Origin: Pogostemon cablin
Lineage: Eukaryota; Streptophyta; Magnoliopsida; Lamiales; Lamiaceae
Direction: 5' to 3'
Length of the DNA stretch: 64,000 nt
NCBI GenBank assembly: GCA_023678885.1
Contig: CM042983.1
Coordinates: 23,728,279 to 23,792,278 of the forward strand
Below, piece after piece: positions 10,501 through 21,778 of this stretch (position 1 is the stretch's first letter; the number at the start of each line of letters is the position of its first letter). The translations under genes were made by a program, and so were the position numbers. The notes below the pieces were generated by a model, which was given only the letters and a program-made list of their open reading frames with translations, made no database searches and had not been told where the DNA came from.

Positions 10501-10542
10501 CAAACTTAGTTTCGACTTACGTTTTTACTAAGTTTGGGGGGG
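10501..10542 (+). other. Hairpin with internal polypurine-like tract, element 2
   Basis: A perfect 9-bp stem whose 3' arm overlaps TAAGTTTGGGGGGG. It is equivalent to 248-290 and 392-434 (element 1), 39773-39815 and 39918-39960 (element 3), 49262-49303 (C) and 62595-62635 (D). The terminal pair is G-C here and A-T in family A, a compensatory change. Confidence 0.75.
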
Positions 10543-10840
10543 TGTGATGTTATTACCTCATTGAAGCATTAAGAGTATAATCTTTTCTTTGTATTGTTTG
10601 TTAGGGGAGTTGGTTTTTGCGGCCATATTGAAATTTTAATCGATTTTGATGTGACGATTTTTTACAACTTGCCTAATGTTCAGTGGTTTTTTGTTGTGTT
10701 TTCTTTTACGGAGATACTCATGAATGATATTATGTGGAACAATTTCTGAAGTTGTGCTCTAGATTGTACCTAATGAAGTTGTGTTGAAGCTTGAAGTATG
10801 TAGTGCATGAAGAACACTCAGTTTTGGAAATCAGGAGGAA

Positions 10841-11169
10841 GGTTCGACCAAGTCTAGGAGTGGTTCGACCAGAGCCAGAGGTCGAACAAAAGCAGAGGAA
10901 GTCGAACCGGCGTTGAAAGTTGTCCAGAGAGGAGGTTCGACCAATTCAAGAAAGGTTCGACCTGATCAGGTGGTCCAACCTATGGTCGAACCTGTCAGTC
11001 GGAAGCACTCTGTTTTCCAGAAGAGGGGTTCGACCAATTCAAGAAAGGTTCGACCTGTTTAGCAAGTCGAACCCCTGGTCGAACCAAGAAGATCGTTTAT
11101 CCAGAAGAGAGGTTCGACCTCGCCATCCATGGTTCGACCAGTTCAGGTGGTCAAACCCGAGGTCGAACC
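10841..11169 (+). repeat. Post-pol GGTTCGACC/GGTCGAACC array, element 2
   Basis: Three units of about 90-100 bp. Each has two GGTTCGACC words followed by GGTCGAACC words, with a shared spacer including CACTCTGTTTTCCAGAAGA. The unit structure is closer to the gag array than to the LTR array, which suggests duplication of a gag segment into the post-pol region. Confidence 0.85.
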
Positions 11170-11410
11170 AAGCCAGGTACGCGATTTAAGTTTGATTTTT
11201 CAGAGGGGTTCGATCACTTTTTCAAAACACCAAACCTCGAACCCTCTTCGAACCTCTACACCCTTGCACAAATTCTTCAATTACACTTGATTTCACACCG
11301 ATTACACAACATTACACCTTGAATTATCGATTCGATCGCGGATTTCGTCGCGAGTTAGGGCTGAAATCACGTTTTTTTGGTTATTTTGTGTTCTCGATCG
11401 GTTGTTCACC

Positions 11411-13457
11411 ATGGGCAAGTCACAAGGTATGTTTTTTCCAACTCAATTACTCTAGGATTGAAGGTTTAGGTAAGAAATTTGATGTGAATGAGTGGATTGA
11501 TGTTGAGTATGGTTGAATTTCATGGTGAATGTTGATATTTTGATTGGTTTCATATGAATTCTTGTTTCTTGGTTTGTGGTTGATTGATTATTGATAGAAC
11601 TTGGATTTTTATGTGGATTGATCAAGGATATAGAGCATACCATAGAATGAGCATGTTGATTTGGTTTGAAATTGATGAAATTGAAGTAGTTCATTGAGGG
11701 AAACATGTTGAATTTTTGATTGAATTGCTTGAATTGCTTAATGCATGCTTGTTGGTTATGTTTTGATGATTAAAGAAGGTGTAATTGAAGATGTTTTGAG
11801 AATGTTGAATAAGCAAGTGGTGTTGAGATGATAGTTTGTATGAATATGCATTGATGCTTGAAGTCTTAAGTAGAGTATGTGATGTGCTAGTACAATACTT
11901 GCTTTCTTGTCTTGTTGGTTGGATTGAAGTATTTGTTTTCAGGAAAGGGACAAGTATCAAGTAAAGGAAAAGGAAAGGCAGAGGATGAGAGATCAAAGAA
12001 GATGCATGACAGGCCTTCAAATTTGGACAAAGTGACAAGAAAACTGAGGCTACAAGACCGTTTACCTGATAACTTCAAGATTAGGATGCAAGGTTGGGAT
12101 GAGATTAAAGAGAAGTGGGAAGAAGTTTCAGACAAGATAGCTCACACTCGATACCAAGATGATGAAGCGATGAGGATAATGAGAATAGGGGATGATATAT
12201 TTTGGATGTTTGATCAAGTAGGGATCCGAAGATTCATGGAGTTGAAGAGGCCGACGTACTTCCATGTTACAGCGGAAGTAGTTTGCTCGTTTGAGATGGA
12301 GAAGGACCCGCTTGGATACCCCTATCGGTGTACGTTTTAGCTTGTGGAGTGAGTAGGAGATGGACGTCTGAGGATTTCAACGAGCTGTTTGAGACGCCTT
12401 TGGAGATCCCTCGTTTAGAAAATGCTGCATTCAGTGTAAAGAGGTTTTGGAGGGAGATCACTGGGGAGATTCGTGATTATAAGACCAGACAGGCTCGTGC
12501 TTCCGCAATAAAGAACCCTGTCTTGAGGTACATGGACCGCGTCCTGAGCAACACGTTGTTCGCCCGCTCGGAGGGGAGTGTTGTGTCTAGAGGAGAGCTA
12601 TATGCCCTGTGGTGTATGCTGAATGGAGTGAAGTTCAACGTTGGAGCTTATTTTATTGCGCAGCTGAATCGATTCAAGACCATTGGTTTTCAAAAGGTGA
12701 ATATTGGAGGGTTATTGACGATTATGGCTGAGCATTATAACTTGGACCTCACCGGCATTACACCAGTAGAAGGAGAACCCGATTTGATTATGAGCACGTG
12801 CGCAAAGGGAGGGTTTGCCCATTTTAGAAATGGAGATTGGTTTTTCACGAGAGGTCTCAAGCCTTTCGAATTTATGTTCCCTTCGACGTGAGCAACTTGA
12901 CAACTATTTGGGAAGCAAGGAATAAGCTAATGAATTCTCTTGGACACACCGCTTTATCCGTGGCAGCGAAGTCGGGTGGTGATTGGAGAGCGGTAGCACA
13001 GATGTGTACTGAGGGGAGGATGGCTGAGTTACAGCAGATTGTTGATCGAGGAGAGTTCTGTCCACCTCAGCCACAACAGTCTGAAGAGGAGGATCAGGTA
13101 GATGAGCAGCCGGAGATGGAGATTCCGGAAGGAGAGCAGCATGATGCGCCTCAGCATGCTCCGGAACCGCAGCAGCGGCGAGCAGTTCTAGGTAATCGGG
13201 AGCAGCTTCGCTTGATTCATGAGCAGCTGATCGCGGTGGTAGCTGCACAGCAAGAGACAAACAGGCAACTCGCGCTCGCTAATGCCAACTACGCCACGCT
13301 GAACGAAAGGTACTCTGCCTTGGATGAGCGTGTTGGTAGAGTGAGTAGTCGAGTGGATATGATGGATAAGCACATTACTAGTCTGTGCCGAGCTGTGGAA
13401 AATAGAATGGATGAGGATGACGATGATGATGAGGATGATGATGCTCCTAGGGAGTAG
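11411..13457 (+). pseudogene. ATHILA ORF-1-like gene in env position, apparently spliced, two frameshifts
   Basis: The body (11943-13457) resembles the ATHILA ORF-1 family of plant gypsy elements: a charged Lys-rich N-terminus, then motifs such as ILRIGDDIFWMF-type, RFMELKRPTY, FWREITG and LRYMDRVLSNTLFAR, ending in a coiled-coil-like region and a long Asp/Glu tail. No signal peptide or membrane segment is visible, so the label envelope is not supported. A short first exon is likely: ATG at 11411 in a good context (TCACCATGG), donor AG|GTATGT after 11426, acceptor TTTTCAG ending at 11942. Exon 2 is in the conserved frame. Frame changes near 12330 and 12870 break the reading frame. Function of the family is unknown. 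Confidence 0.75.
11427..11942 (+). other. Putative 516-bp intron of the ATHILA ORF-1-like gene
   Basis: It begins GTATGTTTTT and ends TTGTTTTCAG, is T-rich and has stops in all frames. Removing it puts the ATG at 11411 in frame with the Lys-rich N-terminus at 11943. No such splice is visible in the other elements because they lack this gene. Confidence 0.55.
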
Positions 13458-14786
13458 TTTCAGGTTTTCTTTTGGCTTCTCTGATTCATCTTATCTCCCA
13501 TTCTTCTTTTTATTTTTATAGATTGGTGTGTGATTCATGTGTGAGTGGCATGTACTTGATATAGTTGATCTTGTATCGTTGCTCTGTATATGGGTTATTG
13601 ATTCTGTGCATTCATATGTTTACGTGTTTATTTTCATTTGGAAAGAGCATGAATAATTTGTTAAGTATATGGAATTCATGAGGAATTGATTTTGATTATG
13701 TGCTATGAGGAGTATTAGGAATTGATTACCTATGTGAGGATTTGAGCCTTTATCATGATTAATCATGATAGTTTATTCTTGAGAGAATCATTCGTATGAA
13801 CGTATTCTAGAACTTGGCTTGGAGTCTTGTGTGAAACTTACAATTGATGAAATATTAGGATATGATCTTAGGCCATTTTTGATTAATTGAGTCACTTAGC
13901 CAAATTTTACCTTTCCTAATGATTTTATAAATCTTTGGTAGCCCTGTTTGAGCCTTTTAAAAGCTTTTTCTTTGGCAAGCCAAATATAAGGGCCTTAATT
14001 ACCTTATTTGAGCTTTGAAAATACCCTATTCATTGGTAGAGAGAATAAGGTGAATAAGTGTGGAAGAAACAAAGGGAAGATGGAATGAGGTTCAGTAAGA
14101 AAAGTGCATGGTTAAATCTTGTTAGGGATAGTGCCTGAAATTGGTACCCCGAATTGCTAATACATGGGGCTTGAAGTTTTTAAGAAACAGCCGAACGATG
14201 TTCGAGAAGGGTAGTGCCTATAACTGGTACCCGAGCAATTAAAAGAAGAATGATGTTGATGCAAAGAAGAGAAGGAAAATTGATAATTGCAAGTGCAAGA
14301 GAAGAATTGGAAGAGAATATGAAGCCGAATGAGAAATCAGGAACCTCCAAGGTAACTCTCTACTAGTGTATTAAGTTACTATGACCAAATTTTCCTACCC
14401 TTTCCAAAGAGCCAACATTACAACCTAGAAACAAGTCCTTTGTGATCCTAGTATTAATCTAATGTGAGTTGATTTTTGAAACCTTTGCCAAGCTTATGGT
14501 TACGCGTGAATATGAATTGATATGAGTGTTTATACTAGCCTATAGTGCCTCACGCATGAGCGAAAGAGAGTAAAGACTTATCTTGTCAGTGAGATTACTT
14601 AGTACTCCGAATGGTGTGTGATTGGATTGATTTTACATGAGTGACATATTTGATGCAAGTAATTCTTGTTTGATTCAATGAAGTGGCATGTGTAATATGT
14701 GTTGTACTTGATCTTGTTGAATTATACACGACTCCTGTGGTTTAAATTGGTTGCCTCGGGACGAGCAACATGTAAGTTTGGGGGTT
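13458..14786 (+). other. 3' noncoding tail of element 2
   Basis: No coding signal. It holds two copies of a GGTAGTGCC...GGTACC motif (14125-14148 and 14209-14232) shared with elements C and D. At the end are the hairpin GTTGCCTCG (14750-14758) / CGAGCAAC (14762-14769) and the polypurine tract GTAAGTTTGGGGG (14772-14784), directly before the LTR. Confidence 0.8.
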
Positions 14787-16452
14787 TGATGAGTGTGTAA
14801 ATTCACAAGTTTGACGCTATGTTTTGTGCTAGTTTTGGAGAGTTTTGATGTGGAAATAGGTGGAAAACCTATATATATTGTGAATTAGCATGAATCAGGT
14901 GTTAGTGGAGCTATTTGAGTGTTTTCTTAGCAAAAACGGAGTGAAAGAGCCAAGAATCAAAGAGACGGAGTCGAAGCCACGCGAACCGCCCAAGAAGTAG
15001 GTGGGTTCGACCTGGCTGGAGGAGGGTTCGACCTCTCCAGCAGGTCAAACCAACATTGCTGGACGTACAGAGATTGATTCGACCACGACTCGGCTGGTTC
15101 GACCTGGCCATCAGGTCGAACCATGGTCGAACCAATTTGTAAGAAGGAGGATTCGACCACGACGTTTGGGTTCGACTTGCCAGTTGGTCGAATCGGGAGT
15201 GGGAGTTGTCCAGTACTGAGGTTCGACCTGGGGTTCGACCAAGGCCTAAGTGGTTCGACCTGTCTAGAAGGTCGAACCTGTGCAGAATTCTTCCAGTAGC
15301 GGGCTTCGACCTGGGGTTCGACCAGTGGCTAGGGGTTCGACCTGCTTGACGTGGTCGAACCTGTGTGCGAGAACTTACCTTATCCGGATTTTCGAGGCCG
15401 AAACGCGTGAGATCACTTAGAAAGCCCATTCCAATCCCTAGAGACATGATTACAAGTATAAAAGGAGGCTCATACAGAGAATAAGGAGAGCTTTTGATCG
15501 TCAATCGTAGGAGAGACAAGAGTAGAGGTGGTGATCCATCCGGAGGGCTGTGACAGAGGTTCGCTGAAGGTTCAAGTAAGAATGATCAATCTAACCATGA
15601 TTGTTCCTAGATCAATCATGGGCTAGAACCACCTTGGTAGTTCTAGGGTTATGAAAGTTTCATGATGTAATTCGTGTTTCGTGTATAAAACTCCGCACAA
15701 CACTACCTGTGGTTTGTTTTATATAAGATTGCATATTTAATCCATACTCATAGTCATTTTGTGCATCAATGATCGTTGTGTAGAGTCTGAATACATAACA
15801 TGGTTATTGATTGAGTGCGTTCACTACTGAGCAGGGTTTATTGTTATAATTCTAAGTGAAGGGATTCCGAAGTATTATTAGAACTGTCTTATATGAATAT
15901 TCATGAATTGAATTGAATTCGGGTTGATGAATAGGATGAAGAGTATAACTTTATAGTACCTAAAAAGGGAGATCAAATCGGGTTAGATTCTAGACGTAGA
16001 AGATAATTGATTATGATAGTACCTAGAAAGGGGGGTGAAGCATATCTCTTGCTCCGATGTTATTCACACGTGTCAAGCGCATATTTACTTGTGTCTATAG
16101 AGTAAACTTGCATGGTCTAGTGCTGCGTCCACAAACCACAGGACAGAGTCGGACACCATCACATGAAAATACGAATTGCTAGTGAAACTGGATGACCCGA
16201 CGAACTACCTATCATTCTTATTGATCACAACTCAATTTTCTCTACTCTTACTATTTCTTTTGTTATTTCGATTAGAAGTTATTATCCATTAAACCTTTAC
16301 AATTACCAACATAGTCTAAAATATACTAGAAGATAACAAAATTGATATTTATCCGTCCCGTGGGTTCGATATTGTAACTTGGTCATCTTCGCGACTACAA
16401 TTGATATCCTTATACTTGAGGATTAATTTGTGTGTTGAGAAAACCCTCATCA
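14787..16452 (+). repeat. 3' LTR of element 2
   Basis: The same length (1,666 bp) as the 5' LTR, from TGATGAGTGTG to CCCTCATCA. The inverted-repeat array is at 15004-15361 and the TATA box at 15457-15463. Several differences from the 5' LTR fall on the CpG of the repeated motif (TTCGACC against TTCAACC), as expected from deamination of methylated cytosine. Confidence 0.95.
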
Positions 16453-16457
16453 ACGAC

Positions 16458-17834
16458 CCGTGTCCAGTACAAACACATGGCCCGTGCACCGCGCACGGGC
16501 CTATCCAGAAAGCCGTGCGACAACGTCAGAAAACACAACACGGCCACCCCTGTGGCCGTGTACTGCGCACGAGTCATGCGCTGTGTTAGAAAACGGGGCG
16601 TGCGGCGGAGCTCGAGCCGTGTTGGTGCAAAAACGCAGGAAATTGCTGGAATCTTCTGGAAGGCCCACATGGGGTATAAATAGACCCCATTTCAATACTT
16701 TGAGGAGAAGATCCAAAATTCCCATCCTCTACACACACCTCACACACCATTTCTTCCATTTTCCACCTTCATCTTCATCCATCTTCATCCATCTTCATCC
16801 ACCCATCAAATCTTCCATTTTTGGTGCTAAAGACTTCAAAATCAAGAGCTCGAGGTGGAGATCAAGAAGAATAGAAGATTCTCTTCAAGAAATTGATAGG
16901 GAAGAATCCATTCATTTTGTATTTCTTTAGATCTAAGACTATGGGTATTTGTAATGAATCATTTAATTGTTTTGTTACCTTTATCATGTTAGGCTAATCC
17001 CTCTAGTGGGATTAGGAATATGAAGAGCATATTAGATTTATATTATCATGTGGATTAAATTGGTTTTTGATTTAATTGATGTTGATTTCTATTCATGGAG
17101 TTTAATTGTCTTGATGTTGTGATGGCATGGTTTGTTATTCATAATTGATTATTGGTTTAATGGATTGTTGATCAATGAATTGATTTATGGTGAGTAAATG
17201 CTGTCATGATGTTCATGTATGTATTGCTTGGAGTGAGACGGAAACGACCCTCTATAGTATTAGGAAGTCATGAATAGACATTGAATTTGGGTTTGACCGA
17301 AAGGATATTTGAATTCAATGAGGGGAACCAATCCATTCGTTGGCCTTAGTACACAAAAAGGGAGAGTTTAATCTAACTAGTACCTAGATGGAAGGGGTTA
17401 ATGTTGGGCTTTGATCTTAAGTGCTTTTGGGAGTCTAAAATGGATCAACAACCTTTGTAACCCAAAAGGGAGCTTAGGATACAATCGTGATCACCCTTAG
17501 TCTACATCAATTGAGTTGAATTCCTTTTGCATGATAATATGAATCGAGTGTGCTTGGATGTTTCTAATCCCATGTTTTTCCACACTTGAACTTTAGCACC
17601 CATTTTCTTTACTTGTCATTTCTCTTATTTGCTATTCTTATTTACTTGCTCCTTGGTTTAGTTGTTAATCATCTCTAAACCCCCCGATCATCTTTACAAA
17701 AACGACATGAACATGAGCTCACGTATTTTGCTAGTCCGAACATAACTCCTTTGTGGATTGATAATTTTTCTTGGGATATACTACTACAACGATCGAGTAT
17801 TCTTGCTCGTGAGTGCTACAAAAATAGGCAAACA
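16458..17834 (+). repeat. 3' LTR of element 1, right part
   Basis: Continues the family-A LTR after the ACGAC repeat. It includes hairpins such as ACACGGCCAC (16538-16547) / GTGGCCGTGT (16552-16561), and the TATA box TATAAAT (16675-16681) in the context ATGGGGTATAAATAGACCCC. It ends in GGCAAACA. Co-linear with 32335-33668 and 45455-46798. Confidence 0.9.
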
Positions 17835-18370
17835 GAGACACTTCAGCATAATAACGTGGCTCCGAGGTTAGGCGAGACATTCAAGGAATCGAAAGAGTGA
17901 GACCTTCTTGGAGACCTACCCTTCTGAGGCGAGAAGGACCATTAGACATATATGGAAAGGTATCGGAATAACAAGGGGAACTAATCACCTCTGAGAAAAG
18001 GTGACAAGCTAAAGGACAAGGATAACGGTAAGGAAAGACACTCTGAACATCATTCTCAACTCGAAGGACAATACTCACAAAGCATGCTGCTCCTCTCCTA
18101 CCAATGAGAAGCGAGCAAAGGACAAAAGGGGGTCTGCAACACTCTGCAACAGCCCGGCAACACCTGAAACTGCCCGCAAACAACTGGAGCAGTACTCTCC
18201 TCTCCATTTAATGACTGTTTGTCTCCGTCCAGGTGGCATCTTCGAATTAGTCGATCATGAAGGTTTGTTATAAATATAAATAGCCTCTCTCATAAGGGAT
18301 AGGTAGGTTACTCAGATCATACTTGGGCATAACACTTATAAGAAAATTGGGTTTTGATATGAGTGTTGTT
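17835..18370 (+). other. Unassigned sequence right of element 1
   Basis: Moderately GC-balanced sequence with a TATA-like TATAAATATAAATAG near 18273. No reading frame or known repeat end is recognised. It could be part of an old LTR into which element 1 inserted. Confidence 0.3.
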
Positions 18371-18803
18371 CTTGAGAGTGCTAATAAAAAACATAGGAAG
18401 TCTTTGGTTGGATCCCATCTCCATATGATTTATTGTGTTTGTTGTGCTCGTTTTTAGCTCAGTTAAATAGTCATCTTTCTATCATTAATCTTGATTATAA
18501 CTAGCTAAGAACAAACATCAACACTTGCAAACAAGGATTTGGAATTCTAATCAAGTTAAAGAAATCTTTCATTAATTTTAAATATGTGGGAATCATTTAA
18601 AATTCCTATTTTATTTGTGAATTTAATTAAAATGATTGCGGAGATAATTTTTTTAATGTCGTTCAATTAAATATAAATATTTATTTTAAATATTGTTTAA
18701 TTGGTCTAGTAATTTTCAATCTAGTCAATCAAATCATCATGTTGCCGTGTGGAGTGCGACTTTATTGAAATTACATAGATGAGTTATTTATGTATTCTGT
18801 GTT

Positions 18804-19230
18804 CGGTCCATAGGTAGGCATAGTTTGACTGAATAATAACACACATGTGATAGTAAGTATATGTGATAATTATATTGAATTGTTCATGTAAACATTAGTC
18901 GGTCCATAGATAGACTTTTGCTTGACAGAACTTATTATCAATACTTGATTATTACACCAAGATTATCCCTGCAGTTAATTTTTGTCCATAGACGAGATTA
19001 ATGTTGCACAAGGTGTTTTGTGATGGGTCCCCATTTAATATTGCTAGTCATAATTTATTTTATGATATGTGTGTTGCGAATGTATCTTCATGAAGATATT
19101 GATCGGCCCAAAGGTAGATTAATATTTGGCCCAAAATACATAAGCACCTATGGTGGTGAATACGTGAAAATTATTTGGTTTTTACATGTGAGTAATAAAT
19201 CGGCCCAAAGGAAGGCTATTGCTTGACAGT
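18804..19230 (+). repeat. Dispersed CGGTCCA / CGGCCCAAAGG motif repeats in copia-1
   Basis: Five related words at about 18804, 18900, 18983, 19104 and 19201, spaced 83-121 bp. Most are followed by a purine-rich word and TTTGAC or CTTGACAG. They may be degenerate tandem units in the 5' part of the copia element. I recall similar wording near the start of other plant copia elements. Confidence 0.5.
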
Positions 19231-20359
19231 TATAATTGTTAGTATTTGTTACTATGTAGATGGTGTCACTTACAAGTTAGTATTGTTGTCATTGGAATTG
19301 ATACTAATGTTGTGTTCGATTCCTCAAGATGATTATAAATTATTTAAAATTTGAAAGATTATAAAGTTTTATGCGAGTATGATAAATTATTTTACAATAA
19401 TTCTCTGTACAATTAAGAAGTCTACTAATTAAGTTTAAAGTATGTCAACAACAAAATCATACATGAAGAGAACTTCAACAATAAAGATGAGACTAGTAGG
19501 CTTCAAGAAAATTTGGTTTCAATAAAGTATAAAGGCAATACAAGAAAACCCATTAAGAAAGCTGCTAAAGACAACTAAAGTGCATCCTTTTGTTTTCTCT
19601 TAAAGGCTTGTAGAATTGTCTTATAATATACCACATTAAGATTACCCAATGTCAGTGATGTAGTTAAAAGACAAAATAGTAATCCCAAGTTATGGTTATT
19701 AATAGGAGAAATACTAAAGATTGCAGCTAATGGTCTCAATAAAGTTCCAACTAAAGTAGTTGTGAGAGAACACTTTATGAGTTTCACATATGGTGATGTC
19801 CAACTAAGGCTAGATCATAGGGATCTACTAAAGAAAATTGGACTCAAATAACTGCTAGCTACTTTAAGAATAAAGATAAAAGATTTATGATTCATCAATC
19901 AGATCATATTTGAGATGGGTAATACGATATTCTTAAGGATGTTGATTTGGCGGGAAGAATAATAATAGAAATATTGTTTTTGAGGAGAAGTCACTTCGAC
20001 CCCCACTTATGCTTTTAATCAATGGTGCAAATTGAGAATATTGAAAGAACAATGTCAATAATATTAGGTATAACAAATTCAATAACCTCAAGAATTAATG
20101 CCACTTAGGAAAACTATCGAAGTTAGGAGAAAGACATTTTTGAATTACTTTGTTATTGAATCTCCTATTATATGAGCACACTATAGGATTAATGGTAGAA
20201 CATTCAAACAGTGTTCATCAAGCCATGTATGGTCCATATGATCTAAGGTTGGTTAATGCTATAAATTATGAGTTTAAGTAGATGTTAGATGATCAGGTTT
20301 GCATCCTGGTAAAGGACTACACTCATAATGAAGGCATTGTTTCTAAGGAGGACTTTCTA

Positions 20360-20530
20360 TTCTGTTTCTAAGAAAGATTCTTTTAGGATAATCGTGACAT
20401 TAGTAGCACATTTCGATATTGAATTAAATTAGATAGATGTAAAGTTAAAGTTTCTTAATGCTAACATTGATTAAACAATCTCAACAGTCTAAGAACTAAA
20501 AGAAAATCCATCTATCAATTCAAGCAAGTT
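20360..20530 (+). pseudogene. copia reverse transcriptase fragment (copia-1)
   Basis: One frame reads SKKDSFRIIVTLVAHFDIEL, then after an in-frame stop a segment similar to the copia RT motif QMDVKTAFLNG. In-frame stops break it repeatedly. Confidence 0.7.
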
Positions 20531-20929
20531 TTCTCATAAAGGAATTACAATCATCATCATGAAGTAGTTATCTCATTTTCTTTTGAGACAAAATATAGAT
20601 GGTTGTGTGATTCAGTTGGAGAAGATTTAAGTTAAGTTAAGGGAGATAAGTGCAGTCTCAATCAGGTGCTGTAACATTAAACTAAAGATTTAAGAAATGT
20701 AGAAATATTTTATATGTTTTGATTGTCGGAAGTTTGTATAATGAAGGTCTATAGAAGACCTAATTTAGGTTTTGTTATTGGTATATTAAGCAGATGGTTA
20801 AGTAACTCTAATATAGATCTTTATAAAGTAATTTACAGAGAACTAAGGATAACATACTTGCACGTTAGGGATCAGATTTGTTAGAGATCATAAAGTAGTC
20901 TGATTGTGAGTTTGTTGGATACCAATACA

Positions 20930-21170
20930 GTATAAGATCCACTTCAGGCTACATCTTCTGTTGGTCTGGAGAGCTATACAAGTACAAGTATTAAGCAAAC
21001 ACTTTTGGCTCCTTAACCATGACAACCGAATTAATAGCACACTAAAGGGCATTCAAATATGAAATTAAGATTGTGAAGCTTTTTCACATAAAGTTTATTG
21101 AGACAATTAGTTTACAATAAAGTATTTTAATAACAACAAGAGTAATTTAAGTCAAGCATATTGACATAAA
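20930..21170 (+). pseudogene. copia RNase H fragment (copia-1)
   Basis: A frame reads RSTSGYIFCWSG, the copia RNase H signature, followed by TTELIAH, matching the usual A-EAE-ALA type motif, with stops between. This is the C-terminal end of a copia polyprotein, in the right order after the RT remnant. Confidence 0.65.
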
Positions 21171-21778
21171 AATCTTGGTTTTTACACAAAGTGTTTTGTG
21201 TGGATAAAGTTTTTGTAGAGTATATTATGATAGACTCCAAATGTGGATTCACCAATTATGTATTCAACGCTCTGTAATTTTTATAAGCTAGCTTCTCATG
21301 TGGGTATTATATAGTTTTAGAATACATTGGTTTAGTGAGAGTTTATATTTATTGCTCTTTAAAGTTTTTAAGACACTTTGTTTTAGATAATTCAGTTTTC
21401 TGCAGAACAAAGTTGATGACTTTGAATTCATTGTGAATTCACTTAAGTAATTTTCCATTTTGTAATATTTTACATAATAGATTGATCTCACTAAAGTTTA
21501 AAGTTGGACCAGTTGGAAATATACATGATTTTTGATCATATTGCATGTAACTTTCATGCTACTCACTATATTTGATCTATGTCATTGATTGTACTGATAT
21601 GGTGAATGTCGGAGATTAACCACGATTTGTAATGTGGTAAATGACGCGGTAGTTTCATTATTAGTATATGAGATGGACCAGATTGTTAAGTATAGCTTGA
21701 AGAAGAATAGCATAAAGTTGTGCAACTAAGGACTCTTGATATAATTGTTTTGAGAAATATATAGCACAATTGGGAGAT

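Larger units (their letters stand above)
10361..11410 (+). other. Post-pol noncoding region with conserved structures, element 2
   Basis: The GACGTTAAAC box is at 10383-10392. A hairpin CAAACTTAG (10501-10509) / CTAAGTTTG (10528-10536) runs into the polypurine-like TAAGTTTGGGGGGG (10529-10542). A second GGTTCGACC/GGTCGAACC array follows, then about 200 bp leading to the ATG at 11411. No credible ORF: the small frame over the array is a by-product of the repeat. Confidence 0.8.
2517..16452 (+). mobile_element. Element 2: complete family-B Athila retrotransposon
   Basis: This is a 13.9-kb element bounded by two 1,666-bp LTRs and flanked by the TSD ACGAC (2512-2516 and 16453-16457). It is inserted in the family-A LTR of element 1. 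Order: LTR, PBS, gag, PR, RT, RNase H, integrase, post-pol structures, ATHILA ORF-1-like gene, polypurine tract, LTR. By eye I count about 32 LTR-LTR differences (about 2%), mostly transitions, which suggests a recent insertion. Frameshifts at about 4590 and 7040, two in the downstream gene, and an integrase active-site change make it probably non-autonomous now. Confidence 0.95.
1..17834 (+). mobile_element. Element 1: family-A Athila element, 3' part only, split by element 2
   Basis: Positions 1-2175 align closely with 39555-41701 of element 3, the region after the integrase stop. A polypurine tract and an LTR starting at 2176 follow. The LTR is interrupted at 2517 and resumes at 16458, ending in GGCAAACA at 17834. 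The two LTR parts total about 1,718 bp, matching the 1,720-bp LTR at 45079-46798. Gag, pol and the 5' LTR lie outside the window. The 5-bp sequence after the LTR is GAGAC, but the partner TSD cannot be checked. Confidence 0.9.

Noticed and set aside
11912..13457. Calling the downstream gene an envelope protein
   Set aside because: No signal peptide, membrane segment or cleavage site is visible; resemblance is to the ATHILA ORF-1 family of unknown function.
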